From Exiguobacterium acetylicum DSM 20416 (lineage in GTDB: Bacteria; Bacillota; Bacilli; Exiguobacteriales; Exiguobacteriaceae), in assembly GCF_000702605.1 (NCBI RefSeq), contig NZ_JNIR01000001.1:1664501-1728500 (forward strand): DNA of 64,000 nucleotides. Direction: 5' to 3'. A model generated the notes under the pieces. It did not search any database, was not told the DNA's origin, and saw only the letters and a list, made by a program, of their open reading frames with translations. The translations under genes were made by a program, and so were the position numbers. Positions 54,831-64,000 of this stretch are shown piece after piece; position 1 is the stretch's first letter; every line of letters begins with the position of its first letter.

Positions 54831-55478
54831 TCATTTCGACTTTTTCCGACTGACGGATACACCGTCACCGAGCGGAAAAATCGTCGTATCGTATTGTTCT
54901 TGTTCCATCATCCAGACCGTGAATTCCTTGACGAGACGCACGAGTCGACGTCTTCTTCGATCGAATGTCTTCGGATCGGACTCGAGGACATCTCCGTGTA
55001 AGAAGAGATTATCCGTATAAAGCACGCCGCCCTCAGGAATGAGTCGCCCATATCCTGCAAAGAATTTTTTATACTGTCCTTTAGCTGCATCAATGAAGAC
55101 CGCATCGAACTGGTCTTCAAGCGTTTCGGCTAATTCTACTGCATCACCAAAAATGATGTCAATCCGGTCCGCCACATCTGACCGGGCGATGAAGGTTTTT
55201 GCTTCTTCATACCGCTTTGCATTTCGTTCAATCGTCGTAATACGCGCATCCGGTAGCGCACGCGCCATCCGAATCGCACTATATCCGATTGCGGTTCCGA
55301 CTTCTAGAATGCGCTTCGGTTGTTGTAATCGCAGGAGCGATAACAAGACCTCGGAACCTGTCAGTTCGATGATTGGTATATGATTTTCTTCCGCATAACG
55401 CTCCATTTCTTCTAACAGAGCATCTCGAGGATGAATCATTGATTCGACATAGGTCGTGAAATCATTCACGCCATTCAC
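54831..55478 (-). CDS. trmR: tRNA 5-hydroxyuridine methyltransferase TrmR
   Basis: A 215-aa SAM-dependent O-methyltransferase of the YrrM type. TrmR makes 5-methoxyuridine at tRNA position 34 in B. subtilis. Motif I is [16 protein letters not shown] (residues 57-72), followed by [25 protein letters not shown] (metal/SAM site) and YTDNLFLHG. It follows mltG with a 62-nt gap holding a small hairpin. Confidence 0.87.
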   Translation of the reverse strand: MNGVNDFTTYVESMIHPRDALLEEMERYAEENHIPIIELTGSEVLLSLLRLQQPKRILEVGTAIGYSAIRMARALPDARITTIERNAKRYEEAKTFIARSDVADRIDIIFGDAVELAETLEDQFDAVFIDAAKGQYKKFFAGYGRLIPEGGVLYTDNLFLHGDVLESDPKTFDRRRRRLVRLVKEFTVWMMEQEQYDTTIFPLGDGVSVSRKKSK

Positions 55479-55497
55479 TCCCTCTTCCGCATAAACA

Positions 55498-55527
55498 GGT
55501 TGACTTGAAGCGAACTTCCCGCTTCAA
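55498..55527 (-). other. Intercistronic hairpin between mltG and trmR
   Basis: TTGAAGCG and CGCTTCAA pair around a 7-nt loop without a U-run. It may stabilise or process the mRNA rather than terminate it. Confidence 0.4.
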
Positions 55528-55540
55528 CCCAACCCGTTGC

Positions 55541-56689
55541 TCATTGCTCTTTACTCGCTTCGTATTCCACCCATTCCGGCTTATACTTAACGACGTTTCG
55601 TTGATGTTCTTCATATGTCTCTTCGTATAGAATCTGTCCGCGTGGATGTTTATCACTTGGTGGACGAGCAAAGAAATAGACATATTTTGTTTTATTCGGA
55701 TTTAACACGGCAAGTACCGAATCTTTACTGACCGTCGAAATCGGACCAATCGGAATTCCTTCGTACTTATACGTATTGTACTTCGAATTATTCTCGAGAT
55801 CCTTCAGTGTCGTTAAAGCCGTGTTTTCACCTGTGCCATACCAAACCGTTGGATCCGACTGTAACTTCATGCCGTCATCCAATCGATTTTTGAAGACACC
55901 AGCGATTTCACGACGATCATCTGCTGTCGCCGCTTCACGCTCGACCATGGAACCGAGACTGAGTACTTCATGGAAGGTCATGCCTGATTTTTGAATGGCA
56001 TCCGCATTCTCATCGTAGACTTTTTCTGTTTCATCGAGCATCGTCTCGACGATTTGATCAATGCTTTTTCCTTTATCAAACTCATACGTTGCTGGGAAGA
56101 GATATCCTTCAAGTGCATACAAGACACCATTCTTCTTCACTTCATCCGTCAACATCGGATATTTTTCAATCATGCTGTCGATGAATGTCGCATCCGTCAA
56201 TTCTTTACGGACCGTCTCTTCCTTGAAGTTCGTCGCTTTCGCGATCAAAGCGATTTGACGATCCATCGTGATGCCTTCAGGTAACGTGATTTTCACATCC
56301 GCTGCCTTCATGACCGTTCCCGTCTTTAATTCATTAATGATTTCATCCGGGGACATGGCTTGTGACAGTGTATACGTACCCGCTTGGAATGACGATTCAT
56401 TCTTGTAACGGACGTAGTAACGGAAAATCGTCTCGTTTGCAATCAAGTCTTTTTCCTTTAGTAAAGAAGCAATCGAACTCGTCCCTGCTCCTAAAGGAAT
56501 TTCGACTTTGACGGATTTCGTCGCTGTTTCATCGACTGGTTCAAGCGCATTTTTCAAAAAGACATAGATGACCGCACTGGTAACTAGAAAAATCGTCAAC
56601 AATACAGAAAGGATGATTAGCGTAATCCGGCGTGATGTCCGGCGTCGCCTTTTTTCGATTTCAGCATTTTGCTTCCATTCGTTCTCCAT
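55541..56689 (-). CDS. mltG: Endolytic murein transglycosylase MltG
   Basis: MltG cleaves nascent glycan strands and sets their length. The 382-aa product has a basic cytosolic start, one membrane helix (LIILSVLLTIFLVTSAVIYVFL, residues 25-46), a LysM-like region and the YceG catalytic domain. The latter has ALEGYLFPATYEF and LGSMVEREAAT, whose E residues are catalytic. Its neighbours ruvX, ireB and alaS match the B. subtilis yrrL location. Confidence 0.93.
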   Translation of the reverse strand: MENEWKQNAEIEKRRRRTSRRITLIILSVLLTIFLVTSAVIYVFLKNALEPVDETATKSVKVEIPLGAGTSSIASLLKEKDLIANETIFRYYVRYKNESSFQAGTYTLSQAMSPDEIINELKTGTVMKAADVKITLPEGITMDRQIALIAKATNFKEETVRKELTDATFIDSMIEKYPMLTDEVKKNGVLYALEGYLFPATYEFDKGKSIDQIVETMLDETEKVYDENADAIQKSGMTFHEVLSLGSMVEREAATADDRREIAGVFKNRLDDGMKLQSDPTVWYGTGENTALTTLKDLENNSKYNTYKYEGIPIGPISTVSKDSVLAVLNPNKTKYVYFFARPPSDKHPRGQILYEETYEEHQRNVVKYKPEWVEYEASKEQ

Positions 56690-56715
56690 CGGTTCCTCCT
56701 TCTTCTCTTAAAACA

Positions 56716-56754
56716 AGGTGACATCGTAAGAGAAAGTCTCTTACGACGTCACCT
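56716..56754 (-). terminator. Terminator or processing hairpin between yrzB and mltG
   Basis: AGGTGACATCGTAAGAG pairs with CTCTTACGACGTCACCT (one mismatch) around AAAGT. The minus strand continues TGTTTTAAG, so partial termination is likely and may set mltG expression. Confidence 0.6.
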
Positions 56755-56767
56755 GTCATGAGTCGGG

Positions 56768-57061
56768 TTAGTCTAACTGGTCTTCGAGCGTGTTAAAGAC
56801 TTCTTCGATTTCATCCCAAGTCGCTGTATCGTCTTCATCGATTGGTACGAGGTTGAAGTCGTTATCTCCATCACCGTATTCGTCGAGTTCGTAAACGAAG
56901 ATATCGACTTCTTCTGCTTCGTCATAGTCTGCTCCGATTGGCTCGAGGAAGATGTATGTCTTGCTCGAACGTGGGCTTTCATAACGCAGACGTTCTACGA
57001 ATTCGAAATCATTTCCTTCGCCGTCCGGAATTACGTAACGTGTTGGTTCATTCTGTTGCAT
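56768..57061 (-). CDS. DUF1292 protein (YrzB-like), downstream copy
   Basis: A 97-aa acidic protein of DUF1292 (YrzB), which is a small cytoplasmic family of unknown function. It starts MQQNEPTRYVIPDGEGNDFE and has TYIFLEPIGADYDEAEEVDIFVYELDEY-like strands ending in an acidic tail. It overlaps the neighbouring homologue by 14 bp and shares its residue pattern. Confidence 0.85.
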   Translation of the reverse strand: MQQNEPTRYVIPDGEGNDFEFVERLRYESPRSSKTYIFLEPIGADYDEAEEVDIFVYELDEYGDGDNDFNLVPIDEDDTATWDEIEEVFNTLEDQLD

Positions 57062-57335
57062 CAGTGATCCGCTCCTTTAACGCAAGCTCGAGTTCATCCC
57101 AAGTTTGCTCATCATTTTCATCGATCAGGCTCAAGTCAAAATCATCTTCGCCTTCTCCATATTCATCGATCTCACAGATGATCAGATCATCTGCTCCTTC
57201 GTCAGGGTTACCGATCATTTCAAGAAACAGATAGGTTTTTCCTGTACGTTCACTCGAGTAACGGTACCATTCTTCGAAAAGATGTTCGCCGCCCTCTTCA
57301 TCTGGAAAGAGATACTGACGTTTTTCTTCAGCCAT
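57048..57335 (-). CDS. DUF1292 protein (YrzB-like), upstream copy
   Basis: A 95-aa homologue: MAEEKRQYLFPDEEGGEHLF, RTGKTYLFLEMIGNPDEGADD and an acidic EYGEGEDDFD tail. I chose ATG 57335 because GGGGGAG precedes it; 57353 is too near the ruvX stop and lacks family residues. The two copies arose by tandem duplication, as B. subtilis has one yrzB here. Confidence 0.83.
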   Translation of the reverse strand: MAEEKRQYLFPDEEGGEHLFEEWYRYSSERTGKTYLFLEMIGNPDEGADDLIICEIDEYGEGEDDFDLSLIDENDEQTWDELELALKERITDATE

Positions 57336-57349
57336 CGGTTTCTCCCCCT

Positions 57350-57772
57350 TCATCGGTTCGTCCGATCCAAGTACGATTGCAGGATCATGACGGCAGCCAT
57401 CTTATCGATGACTTGTTTACGCTTTTTACGACTGACATCGGCATCGATCAGCATCCGTTCTGCTTGCATCGTCGTCAACCGTTCATCCATGAAGACGACT
57501 TCAAGCCCGGTATGCTGTTCGATTTCCTTCGCAAAAGCTTCACTTGCTTCTGCGCGGGGACCGATGGAACCGTTCATGTTTTTCGGAAGACCAATGACTA
57601 GGATTTCGACATTGTATGTCTTCATGATGACATCGAGCCGTTTGAAGGCTTCTGGGTAATCCGGTTCCGTCCACTTGACCGTCTCAACGCCTTGCGCCGT
57701 CCAGCCCATCAAGTCACTGACCGCTACCCCGATCGTCTTCGAACCGACATCTAGTCCCATTGCACGTTTCAT
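57350..57772 (-). CDS. ruvX: YqgF/RuvX-type Holliday junction resolvase-like protein (YrrK)
   Basis: A 140-aa RNase H-fold nuclease of the YqgF family, implicated in rRNA 5'-end processing and in resolving branched DNA. It has [15 protein letters not shown] with the first catalytic Asp (D8), [29 protein letters not shown] (E) and [15 protein letters not shown] (D). It adjoins ireB by a 4-nt overlap. B. subtilis yrrK is in the same place. Confidence 0.92.
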   Translation of the reverse strand: MKRAMGLDVGSKTIGVAVSDLMGWTAQGVETVKWTEPDYPEAFKRLDVIMKTYNVEILVIGLPKNMNGSIGPRAEASEAFAKEIEQHTGLEVVFMDERLTTMQAERMLIDADVSRKKRKQVIDKMAAVMILQSYLDRTNR

Positions 57773-58038
57773 TTTGAATTTCCACTCTCCGCCAAATAAG
57801 ATTTCACGAGTTCTTCGAGCAATTCGTCGCGTTCAATCTTACGAATTAAATTACGTGCGTCATTATGACGAGGAATGTAAGCAGGATCTCCTGAAAGGAG
57901 ATAGCCGACGATTTGGTTGATCGGATGATATCCTTTTTCTTCTAAAGCATGATAGACCGTCAACAACACATCACGTGTTGCTGCTTTGTTATCGTCTTCC
58001 GGAAAGTTGAATTTCATCGTTTGATCCATCTGACTCAC
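57769..58038 (-). CDS. ireB: IreB-family regulatory protein (YrzL)
   Basis: An 89-aa all-helical protein of the UPF0297/IreB family; Enterococcus IreB is a phosphoprotein downstream of the PASTA kinase IreK. Family block: [20 protein letters not shown] (residues 9-28), [20 protein letters not shown] and [21 protein letters not shown] chose GTG 58038 because AGAGGTG lies 6 nt upstream and the resulting start ([10 protein letters not shown]) resembles B. subtilis YrzL; ATGs at 58044 and 58062 fit less well. Confidence 0.88.
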   Translation of the reverse strand: MSQMDQTMKFNFPEDDNKAATRDVLLTVYHALEEKGYHPINQIVGYLLSGDPAYIPRHNDARNLIRKIERDELLEELVKSYLAESGNSK

Positions 58039-58072
58039 GTTCATCACCTCTTTCATATACACTACGTTTCTA

Positions 58073-60715
58073 TTATGCCAGTGATTGCACGTATTGTGAA
58101 GCGTACGCGAGTGCTTCTTCTAATTTCGACGCATCTTTTCCACCAGCTTGAGCCATGTCAGGGCGACCGCCACCGCCCCCACCGCAGCGTGTTGCGACTT
58201 CCTTGATCAATTTACCAGCATGATAGCCTTGGTCGATTAAATCTTTTGAGACGCTTGCGACGAGATTGACTTTCTCACCTTGCGCACTCCCGAGAACGAT
58301 GATCGCTGATCCGAGTGAGCTCTTCAGCTCATCCATCATGCCGCGAAGAGCGTCCATGTCTGAGACGTCGACACGTTTCGCAAGCACACGCACACCGTTG
58401 ATTTCTTCCACATCATCCTTGAGCGAAGCAGCTTCAATGTTCGCAAGTTTTGCTTGCAACGATTCGTTTGCTCGTTCCGTCTCACGAAGCTGTTGTTGCA
58501 GTGCTTCGATGCGGACAGGAACTTCTGTCGTCTTCGTCTTCAGAACAGCTGCTGCTTGTTCGAGTGTTTCTAAGTGTTGGTTCATGACACGATACGCACC
58601 TGCACCCGTTACCGCTTCGATTCGGCGTGTACCTGCACCGATACCAGACTCCGAAACAATCTTGAACAAGCCGATTTCGGCTGTGTTTCCGACGTGGATT
58701 CCGCCACACAACTCGATCGAGTATGTGCCTGCTGAGACGACGCGGACCGTTTCACCGTACTTCTCACCGAACAATGCCATCGCGCCTTTTGCTTTTGCAT
58801 CAGCGATGTTCATCTCTTCGATATCGACCGGTAGCGATGCCCAGATTGCTTGGTTGACGTCTTGTTCAATCTTCGTCAACTCTTCTTGTGTCACTGCACC
58901 GAAGTGTGAGAAATCGAAGCGAAGACGTTCTGGAGAAACGAGTGATCCCGCTTGGTTAACGTGTGTTCCGAGCGTATCTTTCAATGCTTTATGAAGCAAG
59001 TGTGTTGCCGTATGGTTTTTCGTGACGGCTTTACGTTCTGCTGCTTCGACCGTTGCAACGACATCTGCCGCTTCCGTTGCGATCCCTGTACGAACGATGA
59101 CCGTATGCAAGTTTTGACCGTTTGGTGCTTTTTGAACATCTTTAACATCAAGAACGAAGTCTTTGCCTTCGATTGTTCCTGTATCTGCGACTTCACCACC
59201 GCTTTCAGCGTAGAACGGCGTGATGTCGAGAATGACTTGTGCTTCTTCACCAGCAGCGACTTCTGTGACTCGTTCTCCATCATGCACTAAAGCGATGATT
59301 TTTGCATCCGCCTTAAGGTCGGTATAGCCGACGAACGTACTTTTATCTTTTAGCGTCGAGAGGACTTCCGATTGCTGTTGCATCGAACCACTCTCTTCAC
59401 GTGCCGCACGTGCACGCTGACGTTGCGCATCCATCGCTAATTTGAAGCCTTCTTCATCGACAGACATCTGATGATCTTCTGCATACTCGACTGTCAACTC
59501 AAGTGGGAAACCATATGTGTCATACAGACGGAACGCATCTTCGCCGCTGATGACATGCTCACCGTTCGCCTTAGACGTCTGAGCGACTGTGTTCAAGATT
59601 GCAAGACCGTCATGAAGTGTCTCATGGAAACGTTCTTCTTCGTTTTTGATGACGCGTTTGATGAAGTCCGCTTTTTCCGGAACTTGTGGGTAGAAGTCGA
59701 CCATGACGTTCCCGACCGTATCGACGAGTTCATACATGAACGGACGCTCGATTCCAAGCATCTTCGCATAACGCACCGCACGGCGTAGTAAACGACGAAG
59801 GACATATCCACGTCCTTCATTCGAAGGAAGCGCACCATCACCGATTGCGAATGATACGGTACGGATGTGGTCTGCGATGACTTTGAATGCTACATCAAGT
59901 TTCGAATCATCACGGTAGATTTTACCGCTGATTTCTTCTGTCTTATGAATGATCGGCATGAACAGATCCGTATCGAAGTTCGTCGGCACGTCCTGCATGA
60001 CACACGCCATCCGTTCAAGTCCCATCCCTGTATCGATGTTTTTACGCGGAAGTTCCGTATAGTTGCCGTGTCCATCGTGGTTGTATTGACTGAAGACGAT
60101 ATTCCAGATCTCGAGATAGCGTTCGTTTTCGCCACCTGGGTAGAGTTCTGAATCGTTCGGATCGTCTCCGAAAGCTGGACCACGATCGAAGAAGATTTCC
60201 GTGTTCGGACCAGATGGACCTTCACCGATTTCCCAGAAGTTATCTTCAAGTGGAATGATCCGCTCAGCCGGCACGCCGAGTTCAAGCCAGATTTGACGCG
60301 CTGCGTCATCTTCCGGGTGAATCGTGACCGAAAGACGTTCCGGATCAAGACCGTACCAGTCATCACTCGTCAAGAGCTCCCAGCCCCATTTGATTGCATC
60401 TTCACGGAAGTAATCACCGACGGAGAAGTTTCCGAGCATCTCGAAGAATGTGTGGTGACGCGCTGTTTTCCCAACGTTTTCGATATCGTTCGTCCGGATT
60501 GATTTTTGTGCGTTGACAATCCGTGGATTATCAGGAATGACACGACCATCGAAATATTTCTTGAGTGTTGCAACACCCGAGTTGATCCACAAGAGCGATG
60601 GATCTTCGACCGGTACGAGTGAAGCACTCGGTTCGATCGCATGTCCTTTGCTTTGGAAGAAATCAAGATACATCTGACGGATTTGTGCACCCGTTAATGG
60701 TTTTAGAGCTTTCAT
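58073..60715 (-). CDS. alaS: Alanyl-tRNA synthetase
   Basis: This class II synthetase charges tRNA-Ala. The 880-aa product has [20 protein letters not shown], then [38 protein letters not shown] and [17 protein letters not shown] of the catalytic core, the editing-domain [11 protein letters not shown] metal motif and a [16 protein letters not shown] signature, with a C-terminal DHHA1-like end. A T-box leader precedes it. The gene lies with ireB and ruvX as in many Bacillota. Confidence 0.97.
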   Translation of the reverse strand: MKALKPLTGAQIRQMYLDFFQSKGHAIEPSASLVPVEDPSLLWINSGVATLKKYFDGRVIPDNPRIVNAQKSIRTNDIENVGKTARHHTFFEMLGNFSVGDYFREDAIKWGWELLTSDDWYGLDPERLSVTIHPEDDAARQIWLELGVPAERIIPLEDNFWEIGEGPSGPNTEIFFDRGPAFGDDPNDSELYPGGENERYLEIWNIVFSQYNHDGHGNYTELPRKNIDTGMGLERMACVMQDVPTNFDTDLFMPIIHKTEEISGKIYRDDSKLDVAFKVIADHIRTVSFAIGDGALPSNEGRGYVLRRLLRRAVRYAKMLGIERPFMYELVDTVGNVMVDFYPQVPEKADFIKRVIKNEEERFHETLHDGLAILNTVAQTSKANGEHVISGEDAFRLYDTYGFPLELTVEYAEDHQMSVDEEGFKLAMDAQRQRARAAREESGSMQQQSEVLSTLKDKSTFVGYTDLKADAKIIALVHDGERVTEVAAGEEAQVILDITPFYAESGGEVADTGTIEGKDFVLDVKDVQKAPNGQNLHTVIVRTGIATEAADVVATVEAAERKAVTKNHTATHLLHKALKDTLGTHVNQAGSLVSPERLRFDFSHFGAVTQEELTKIEQDVNQAIWASLPVDIEEMNIADAKAKGAMALFGEKYGETVRVVSAGTYSIELCGGIHVGNTAEIGLFKIVSESGIGAGTRRIEAVTGAGAYRVMNQHLETLEQAAAVLKTKTTEVPVRIEALQQQLRETERANESLQAKLANIEAASLKDDVEEINGVRVLAKRVDVSDMDALRGMMDELKSSLGSAIIVLGSAQGEKVNLVASVSKDLIDQGYHAGKLIKEVATRCGGGGGGRPDMAQAGGKDASKLEEALAYASQYVQSLA

Positions 60716-60748
60716 GAACAGTTACCCCCATTGGTTTTATTTGGACGC

Positions 60749-60965
60749 AAAAAAGCGATGTCTTCATCCCTGAAAAGGGACGAAAGCATCGCTTCCGTGG
60801 TACCACCCTCGTTCGTAAGCAATCCATTGCCTACCTCGAACATCTGATAACGGGGATGACCCGCAGGTGTTTACACCCGACTCCGGAAGGAGCTTCAAAG
60901 GGACTCGAGAAAGTGATTGCAGCAGACTCACTTCTCTCTGGACTCGAGTTTTCCTTTTACTTATC
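60749..60965 (-). promoter_or_regulatory. T-box leader of alaS
   Basis: The T-box GGGTGGTACCACGG lies at 60808-60795 on the minus strand, and the terminator GCGATGCTTTCGTCCC/GGGATGAAGACATCGC with TTTTTT lies at 60794-60749. Stem I has AGTAA near 60959 and a GAA-GCT-CC context, giving a GCU (Ala) specifier at 60893-60891. The 5' limit is approximate. Confidence 0.92.
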
Positions 60966-61001
60966 TTCCATCAACGTGTTACGTCCATTCATCTATCGTG
61001 A

Positions 61002-61029
61002 TTATTACCTATCGCACAGCATCCGTCAA
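61002..61029 (-). promoter_or_regulatory. Promoter of alaS
   Basis: TTGACG (61029-61024), a 16-bp spacer and TAATAA (61007-61002). The -35 overlaps the recD2 stop codon (61026-61028). Confidence 0.65.
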
Positions 61030-63251
61030 GTCTTTGTCACACCACCGAGTCGTTCAATCAATCGTGTACGGCGCCGGGGTTCCTCTTCTTGCGACGCTTT
61101 ATGGAATGCTCGTGGGTCGCCGAACAGCAATAAACTCGACTTCGCACGGGTAACCGCCGTATAAATCAAATTTCGGGAATGCTTGAACGCCCCCGTGAAA
61201 TAGACCGGCATCAAGACGATTGGAAACTCGGATCCTTGCGCCTTATGGATCGTGATCGCATAAGCATGCGTGAATTGATCCCAGTCACTTCGGTTATACT
61301 CGACTTCCGTCTGGTCGAAGCGTGCGATGATCTTATCCACCTTGTCGACATTCTCTTTAGCGAAGAAGATGTTGACGATTTCTCCGATATCTCCGTTATA
61401 AACGTTTTCTTCTGCATTGTTGACGAGCTGGAGAATCTTATCTCCGGTCCGGTAAATCCGCGTGCCTTGTTTAACTTCCCGTTTCTTTGGTTCTTCCGGG
61501 TTGTAGACGCGTTGCAAGGCGACATTTAACTCGTCGATTCCGACTTGACCACGGTAAGTCGGTGCAAGAATCTGAACATCGAATTTCGAATAGCCTTTCG
61601 CAAGTGCTTTTTCTGCGAAAGCTGAAATACCGCGTAACGTCTCTTGCGGAGACGCGGTATAGAAGCGACGATCCGCAAGTGGTGCCAACAAATCAGCAGA
61701 CGTCGTCCGGTTCTTCAAATCGTGGGCAAGCCGTAAAATCGAAGAATCTTCCGCTTGGCGATGGACGACGTTCAGACGAACGACGGGAATCCCTTCCGTG
61801 TCCATCAAGTCTGCCAGTACCTGCCCAGGACCTACGGATGGCAACTGATCGCGGTCACCGACGAACAAAATTTTCATACCGTTCGGAACAGCACGGAGCA
61901 GACTCGATAACAAGTAGATATCAATCATTGATGACTCATCGATGATCAGTACTTTTCCCGTGATCGGCTGATCTTCATTCAGTTGGAAGTTCGTTCCGTC
62001 ATACTTCAACAGACGATGAATCGTCATCGCTGGAACGTCCGTTGCTTCCGACAAACGTTTAGCGGCGCGTCCGGTCGGTGCAACAAGGACATACGGATAG
62101 ACATCTCCCGTCTTGACGCGACTTTTCTCAAGTGGCCAATCATGAATTTCTTGCAAGGCATGTAAAATTCCCTTGATGACGGTCGTCTTACCGGTCCCTG
62201 GTCCACCGGTCAGAACCATCAATGGTGCTTTAACCGCTAACTCGATCGCTTCCCGCTGCTGTGCGGCATATTCCATGCCAAACTGTTCTTCGAGGTGCCC
62301 AATCGCTTCAAGAATCGTCGCGACATCGACTTCCTGTTCGGCACCGTTCGCCATGACGCGAGCCAGTTCTTTCGCCGCTCGAACTTCCGCATAAAAGATC
62401 GTCGGTAAATACAAACAACCTTCTTCAAGCTTGACCTTATCTTCAGCGAGCAACAGTTCAATCGCTTGTTCCAGCCGTTCTCCTGGGTCTTCACCAAGCA
62501 ACCGGGGTGCCCGTTGTAATAGTGAGTCGACCGTCGCAAAGGCATGTCCCTCTCCTGCTTCTTGTTCTAATATATGCATGATCGAAGCAGCGACACGTTC
62601 CGGATGTAATCCGACAAGTCCGAGATGTGAGGCGATATGATCGGCTGTCTTAAAACCAATCCCGTTCACTTCATACATCAAGGAATACGGATTCTCTCGA
62701 ATTCGCGCCATGGCGTCCCCTTCGTAAGCAGCATAGATTTTCGCCGCTAGTTTTGGTGTGACATCAAATGGCGCTAAGAATAGCATCAACTGATCGACAC
62801 CGTATAACGTAGCGAGTCGACTCAATATGATATCCGCTTGATTTTGTTTTAACCCAGGCACCTGATTCAGTACTCGCTCATCCTTCAAAATGAGGTCCAC
62901 TGCCTCTTCTCCGAGAGCATCGACGATATTTTTCGCTGTCTTCGGACCAATGCCGGTGAACGAACCATTCGTCAAGAAGCGGATCGTTGCCTGTTTTGTC
63001 ATCGGAACCGATCGACGAATCAGCTCCGCCTTCAGTTGTTTTCCGAAGCGAGGATGATCAACGAGACGACCAAATGCTTGATACGTTCCTCCGAGTTCGA
63101 TTCCGACCCCTGTACCCGTGATGACGAGCTCGGTTTCTTTCAGTTCAAAGTTTTTTTCTTTGACGGCGACCAATACAATGGAGTGTGCTTCTTCTTCAGA
63201 AGAAAAGAGCACACGTTTGACGCGCCCGACGACTTGATGGGGGTGCTCCAT
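61026..63251 (-). CDS. recD2: RecD2-type DNA helicase
   Basis: RecD2 is a 5'-3' superfamily 1B helicase that limits recombination and helps replication forks in B. subtilis (YrrC). The 741-aa product has an N-terminal OB-like region, helix-hairpin-helix repeats (FTGIGPKTAKNIVDALG, VNGIGFKTADHIASHLG) and the motor with Walker A TGGPGTGKTT, motif II IIDESSMID, GDRDQLPSVGPGQVL and the final QGSEFPIVLMPV and YTAVTRAKSSLLLFG. ATG 63251 follows AAGGTG. It ends inside the alaS promoter. Confidence 0.93.
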   Translation of the reverse strand: MEHPHQVVGRVKRVLFSSEEEAHSIVLVAVKEKNFELKETELVITGTGVGIELGGTYQAFGRLVDHPRFGKQLKAELIRRSVPMTKQATIRFLTNGSFTGIGPKTAKNIVDALGEEAVDLILKDERVLNQVPGLKQNQADIILSRLATLYGVDQLMLFLAPFDVTPKLAAKIYAAYEGDAMARIRENPYSLMYEVNGIGFKTADHIASHLGLVGLHPERVAASIMHILEQEAGEGHAFATVDSLLQRAPRLLGEDPGERLEQAIELLLAEDKVKLEEGCLYLPTIFYAEVRAAKELARVMANGAEQEVDVATILEAIGHLEEQFGMEYAAQQREAIELAVKAPLMVLTGGPGTGKTTVIKGILHALQEIHDWPLEKSRVKTGDVYPYVLVAPTGRAAKRLSEATDVPAMTIHRLLKYDGTNFQLNEDQPITGKVLIIDESSMIDIYLLSSLLRAVPNGMKILFVGDRDQLPSVGPGQVLADLMDTEGIPVVRLNVVHRQAEDSSILRLAHDLKNRTTSADLLAPLADRRFYTASPQETLRGISAFAEKALAKGYSKFDVQILAPTYRGQVGIDELNVALQRVYNPEEPKKREVKQGTRIYRTGDKILQLVNNAEENVYNGDIGEIVNIFFAKENVDKVDKIIARFDQTEVEYNRSDWDQFTHAYAITIHKAQGSEFPIVLMPVYFTGAFKHSRNLIYTAVTRAKSSLLLFGDPRAFHKASQEEEPRRRTRLIERLGGVTKT

Positions 63252-63367
63252 CACTCCACCTTCTTTCTCTCTTTTTCATTCGCTGCTTTCATCATAGCAT
63301 TCGTTTACCGGATTTTAAATCAGGGAAAGATACCCTGAAACATTTCGTTAAGAGGAGGAGTTCAAGG

Positions 63368-63916
63368 ATGGCACGTTTACCGATTGCAGGATTGTGTGAA
63401 TTAGTACTGGAAGTCGAGGATATGGACCGTGCGGTTGGCTTTTGGAATGGGACACTTGGTATTCCGATCGTCGAGCAATGGGCACCTGAGGATGCAGAAC
63501 CGAGCAAGGAACAATCTAAACAGGACGGAGTTTGGGCAACGTGGCTCTACATTGGCGGTAACACCCGACTCGGTCTATGGCTGAAGCGAGACTTCACGAT
63601 GGAAGAACGAACGGTCAAACACTTACCAGTGTCCGAATGGGACACGTTGTATGACGAAGGTGGTGTCCATGTCCACTGTGCTTTCTACGTTGAGAAGGAA
63701 GAGTTCCAACAAGCCTTGAATCAACTGCGCGAAGCTTCGATCACCGTGAAGCTCAGAGAGTGGGATGAACAGGAGACCTCGAATCAAAAAGAGCATTCAG
63801 CTTATTTCAAGGATACGGAAAATAACGTCATCGAACTGTACACGAAAAACATGGATGAAGCCTATGAAGACTTTTCCGGTCCACCACTTCGTGTCATCCG
63901 TGAAGTTGGGAATTAA
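63368..63916 (+). CDS. VOC (glyoxalase/bleomycin-resistance) family protein
   Basis: A 182-aa vicinal-oxygen-chelate protein with two beta-alpha-beta modules: LCELVLEVEDMDRAVGFWNG with the DxxxxxxFW pattern, then TRLGLWLKRD, and a second with GGVHVHCAFYVEKEEFQQAL and YFKDTENNVIELYTKNMDE (metal-ligand E). The catalysed reaction or ligand is unknown. RBS is AGAGGAGG. It is convergent with the gene at the right edge. Confidence 0.85.
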   Translation: MARLPIAGLCELVLEVEDMDRAVGFWNGTLGIPIVEQWAPEDAEPSKEQSKQDGVWATWLYIGGNTRLGLWLKRDFTMEERTVKHLPVSEWDTLYDEGGVHVHCAFYVEKEEFQQALNQLREASITVKLREWDEQETSNQKEHSAYFKDTENNVIELYTKNMDEAYEDFSGPPLRVIREVGN

Positions 63917-63923
63917 ATAGCAC

Positions 63924-63957
63924 AAAAAAGACGACTCCAGATGGAATCGTCTTTTTT
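63924..63957. terminator. Bidirectional terminator after the VOC gene
   Basis: AAAAAAGACGACTCC pairs with GGAATCGTCTTTTTT with one mismatch around AGAT. Confidence 0.85.
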
Positions 63958-63960
63958 GGA

Positions 63961-64000
63961 TCAGTCTGCTTGTTTTAATAACGCATCCATCTTCGCTTTT
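63961..64000 (-). CDS. C-terminal tail of a minus-strand gene (partial)
   Basis: The only readable frame ending here is KAKMDALLKQAD followed by a TGA stop at 63963-63961, directly before a terminator. The rest lies beyond the window. B. subtilis has the TPR gene yrrB next to recD2, but the tail is too short to assign. Confidence 0.6.
   Translation of the reverse strand, partial: KAKMDALLKQAD

Noticed and set aside
58266-58994. Long plus-strand frame of 242 aa opposite alaS
   Set aside because: Serine-rich antisense shadow of a highly conserved synthetase gene; typical of codon bias.

Overview
The window reads as a chromosomal stretch of a low-to-moderate GC, non-spore-forming Bacillota close to Bacillus. 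Exiguobacterium is my best guess. That rests on gene content, B. subtilis-like gene order, intrinsic terminators with U-tracts, T-box leaders and FapR/Rex-type operators. The species call is inference; no rRNA or other marker gene is present.

Layout. (1) 1-4.9 kb: pdhA (partial), def, rnjA-rpoY, a YkrA-like HAD phosphatase and ktrC, in the order of the B. subtilis pdhA-ykrA-rnjA-ktrC region. (2) 5-20 kb: a cytochrome bd operon behind a Rex/Fnr-type box, dapL-ccpC, bdbC, a FAD oxidoreductase, nadE, a BsuPI lipoprotein, a CvfC-like HEAT protein, a hydrolase/acetyltransferase pair, brnQ behind a short leader peptide and attenuator, and a DegV/FakB lipid-binding protein. (3) 20.0-21.3 kb and 45.8-47.1 kb: two near-identical, oppositely oriented 1291-bp IS3-family copies. 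(4) Between them: trpS with its T-box, oppABCDF, spx, mecA, cls, coiA, pepF, spxH, yjbK, relQ, nadK, an RluD-type synthase, a SEDS protein, fabI, yjcG and a PgpA/PAP2/HAD lipid-phosphatase cluster. (5) 47-53 kb: two more OppA-like proteins and fabH-fabF under FapR. (6) 52.9-63.3 kb: mtnN, greA, udk, trmR, mltG, two DUF1292 genes, ruvX, ireB, alaS (T-box) and recD2, in the B. subtilis yrr order. (7) The right edge holds a VOC protein and the tail of another gene.

Main result. The segment between the two IS copies looks inverted by recombination between them. Each copy interrupts an intrinsic terminator, but the halves match only crosswise: left of copy 1 pairs with left of copy 2, and right of copy 1 pairs with right of copy 2. 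Undoing the inversion restores two perfect terminators and short target duplications (CCG and TCCG), and also the B. subtilis order fabH-fabF-oppA..trpS-oppABCDF-spx-mecA.

Functional links. Protein quality and stress control cluster here: Spx, its ClpXP adaptor SpxH (missing its CxxC) and MecA. Redox-linked control is suggested by palindromic TTGTGA-N6-TCAC sites near pdhA/def and cydAB. Fatty-acid synthesis genes fabHF and fabI, now about 10 kb apart, share FapR-type operators. Two neighbouring genes, yjbK and the alarmone synthetase relQ, each carry a one-base homopolymer frameshift, which may be real decay or sequencing error. I found no CRISPR array, prophage, tRNA/rRNA gene or obvious new defence system.
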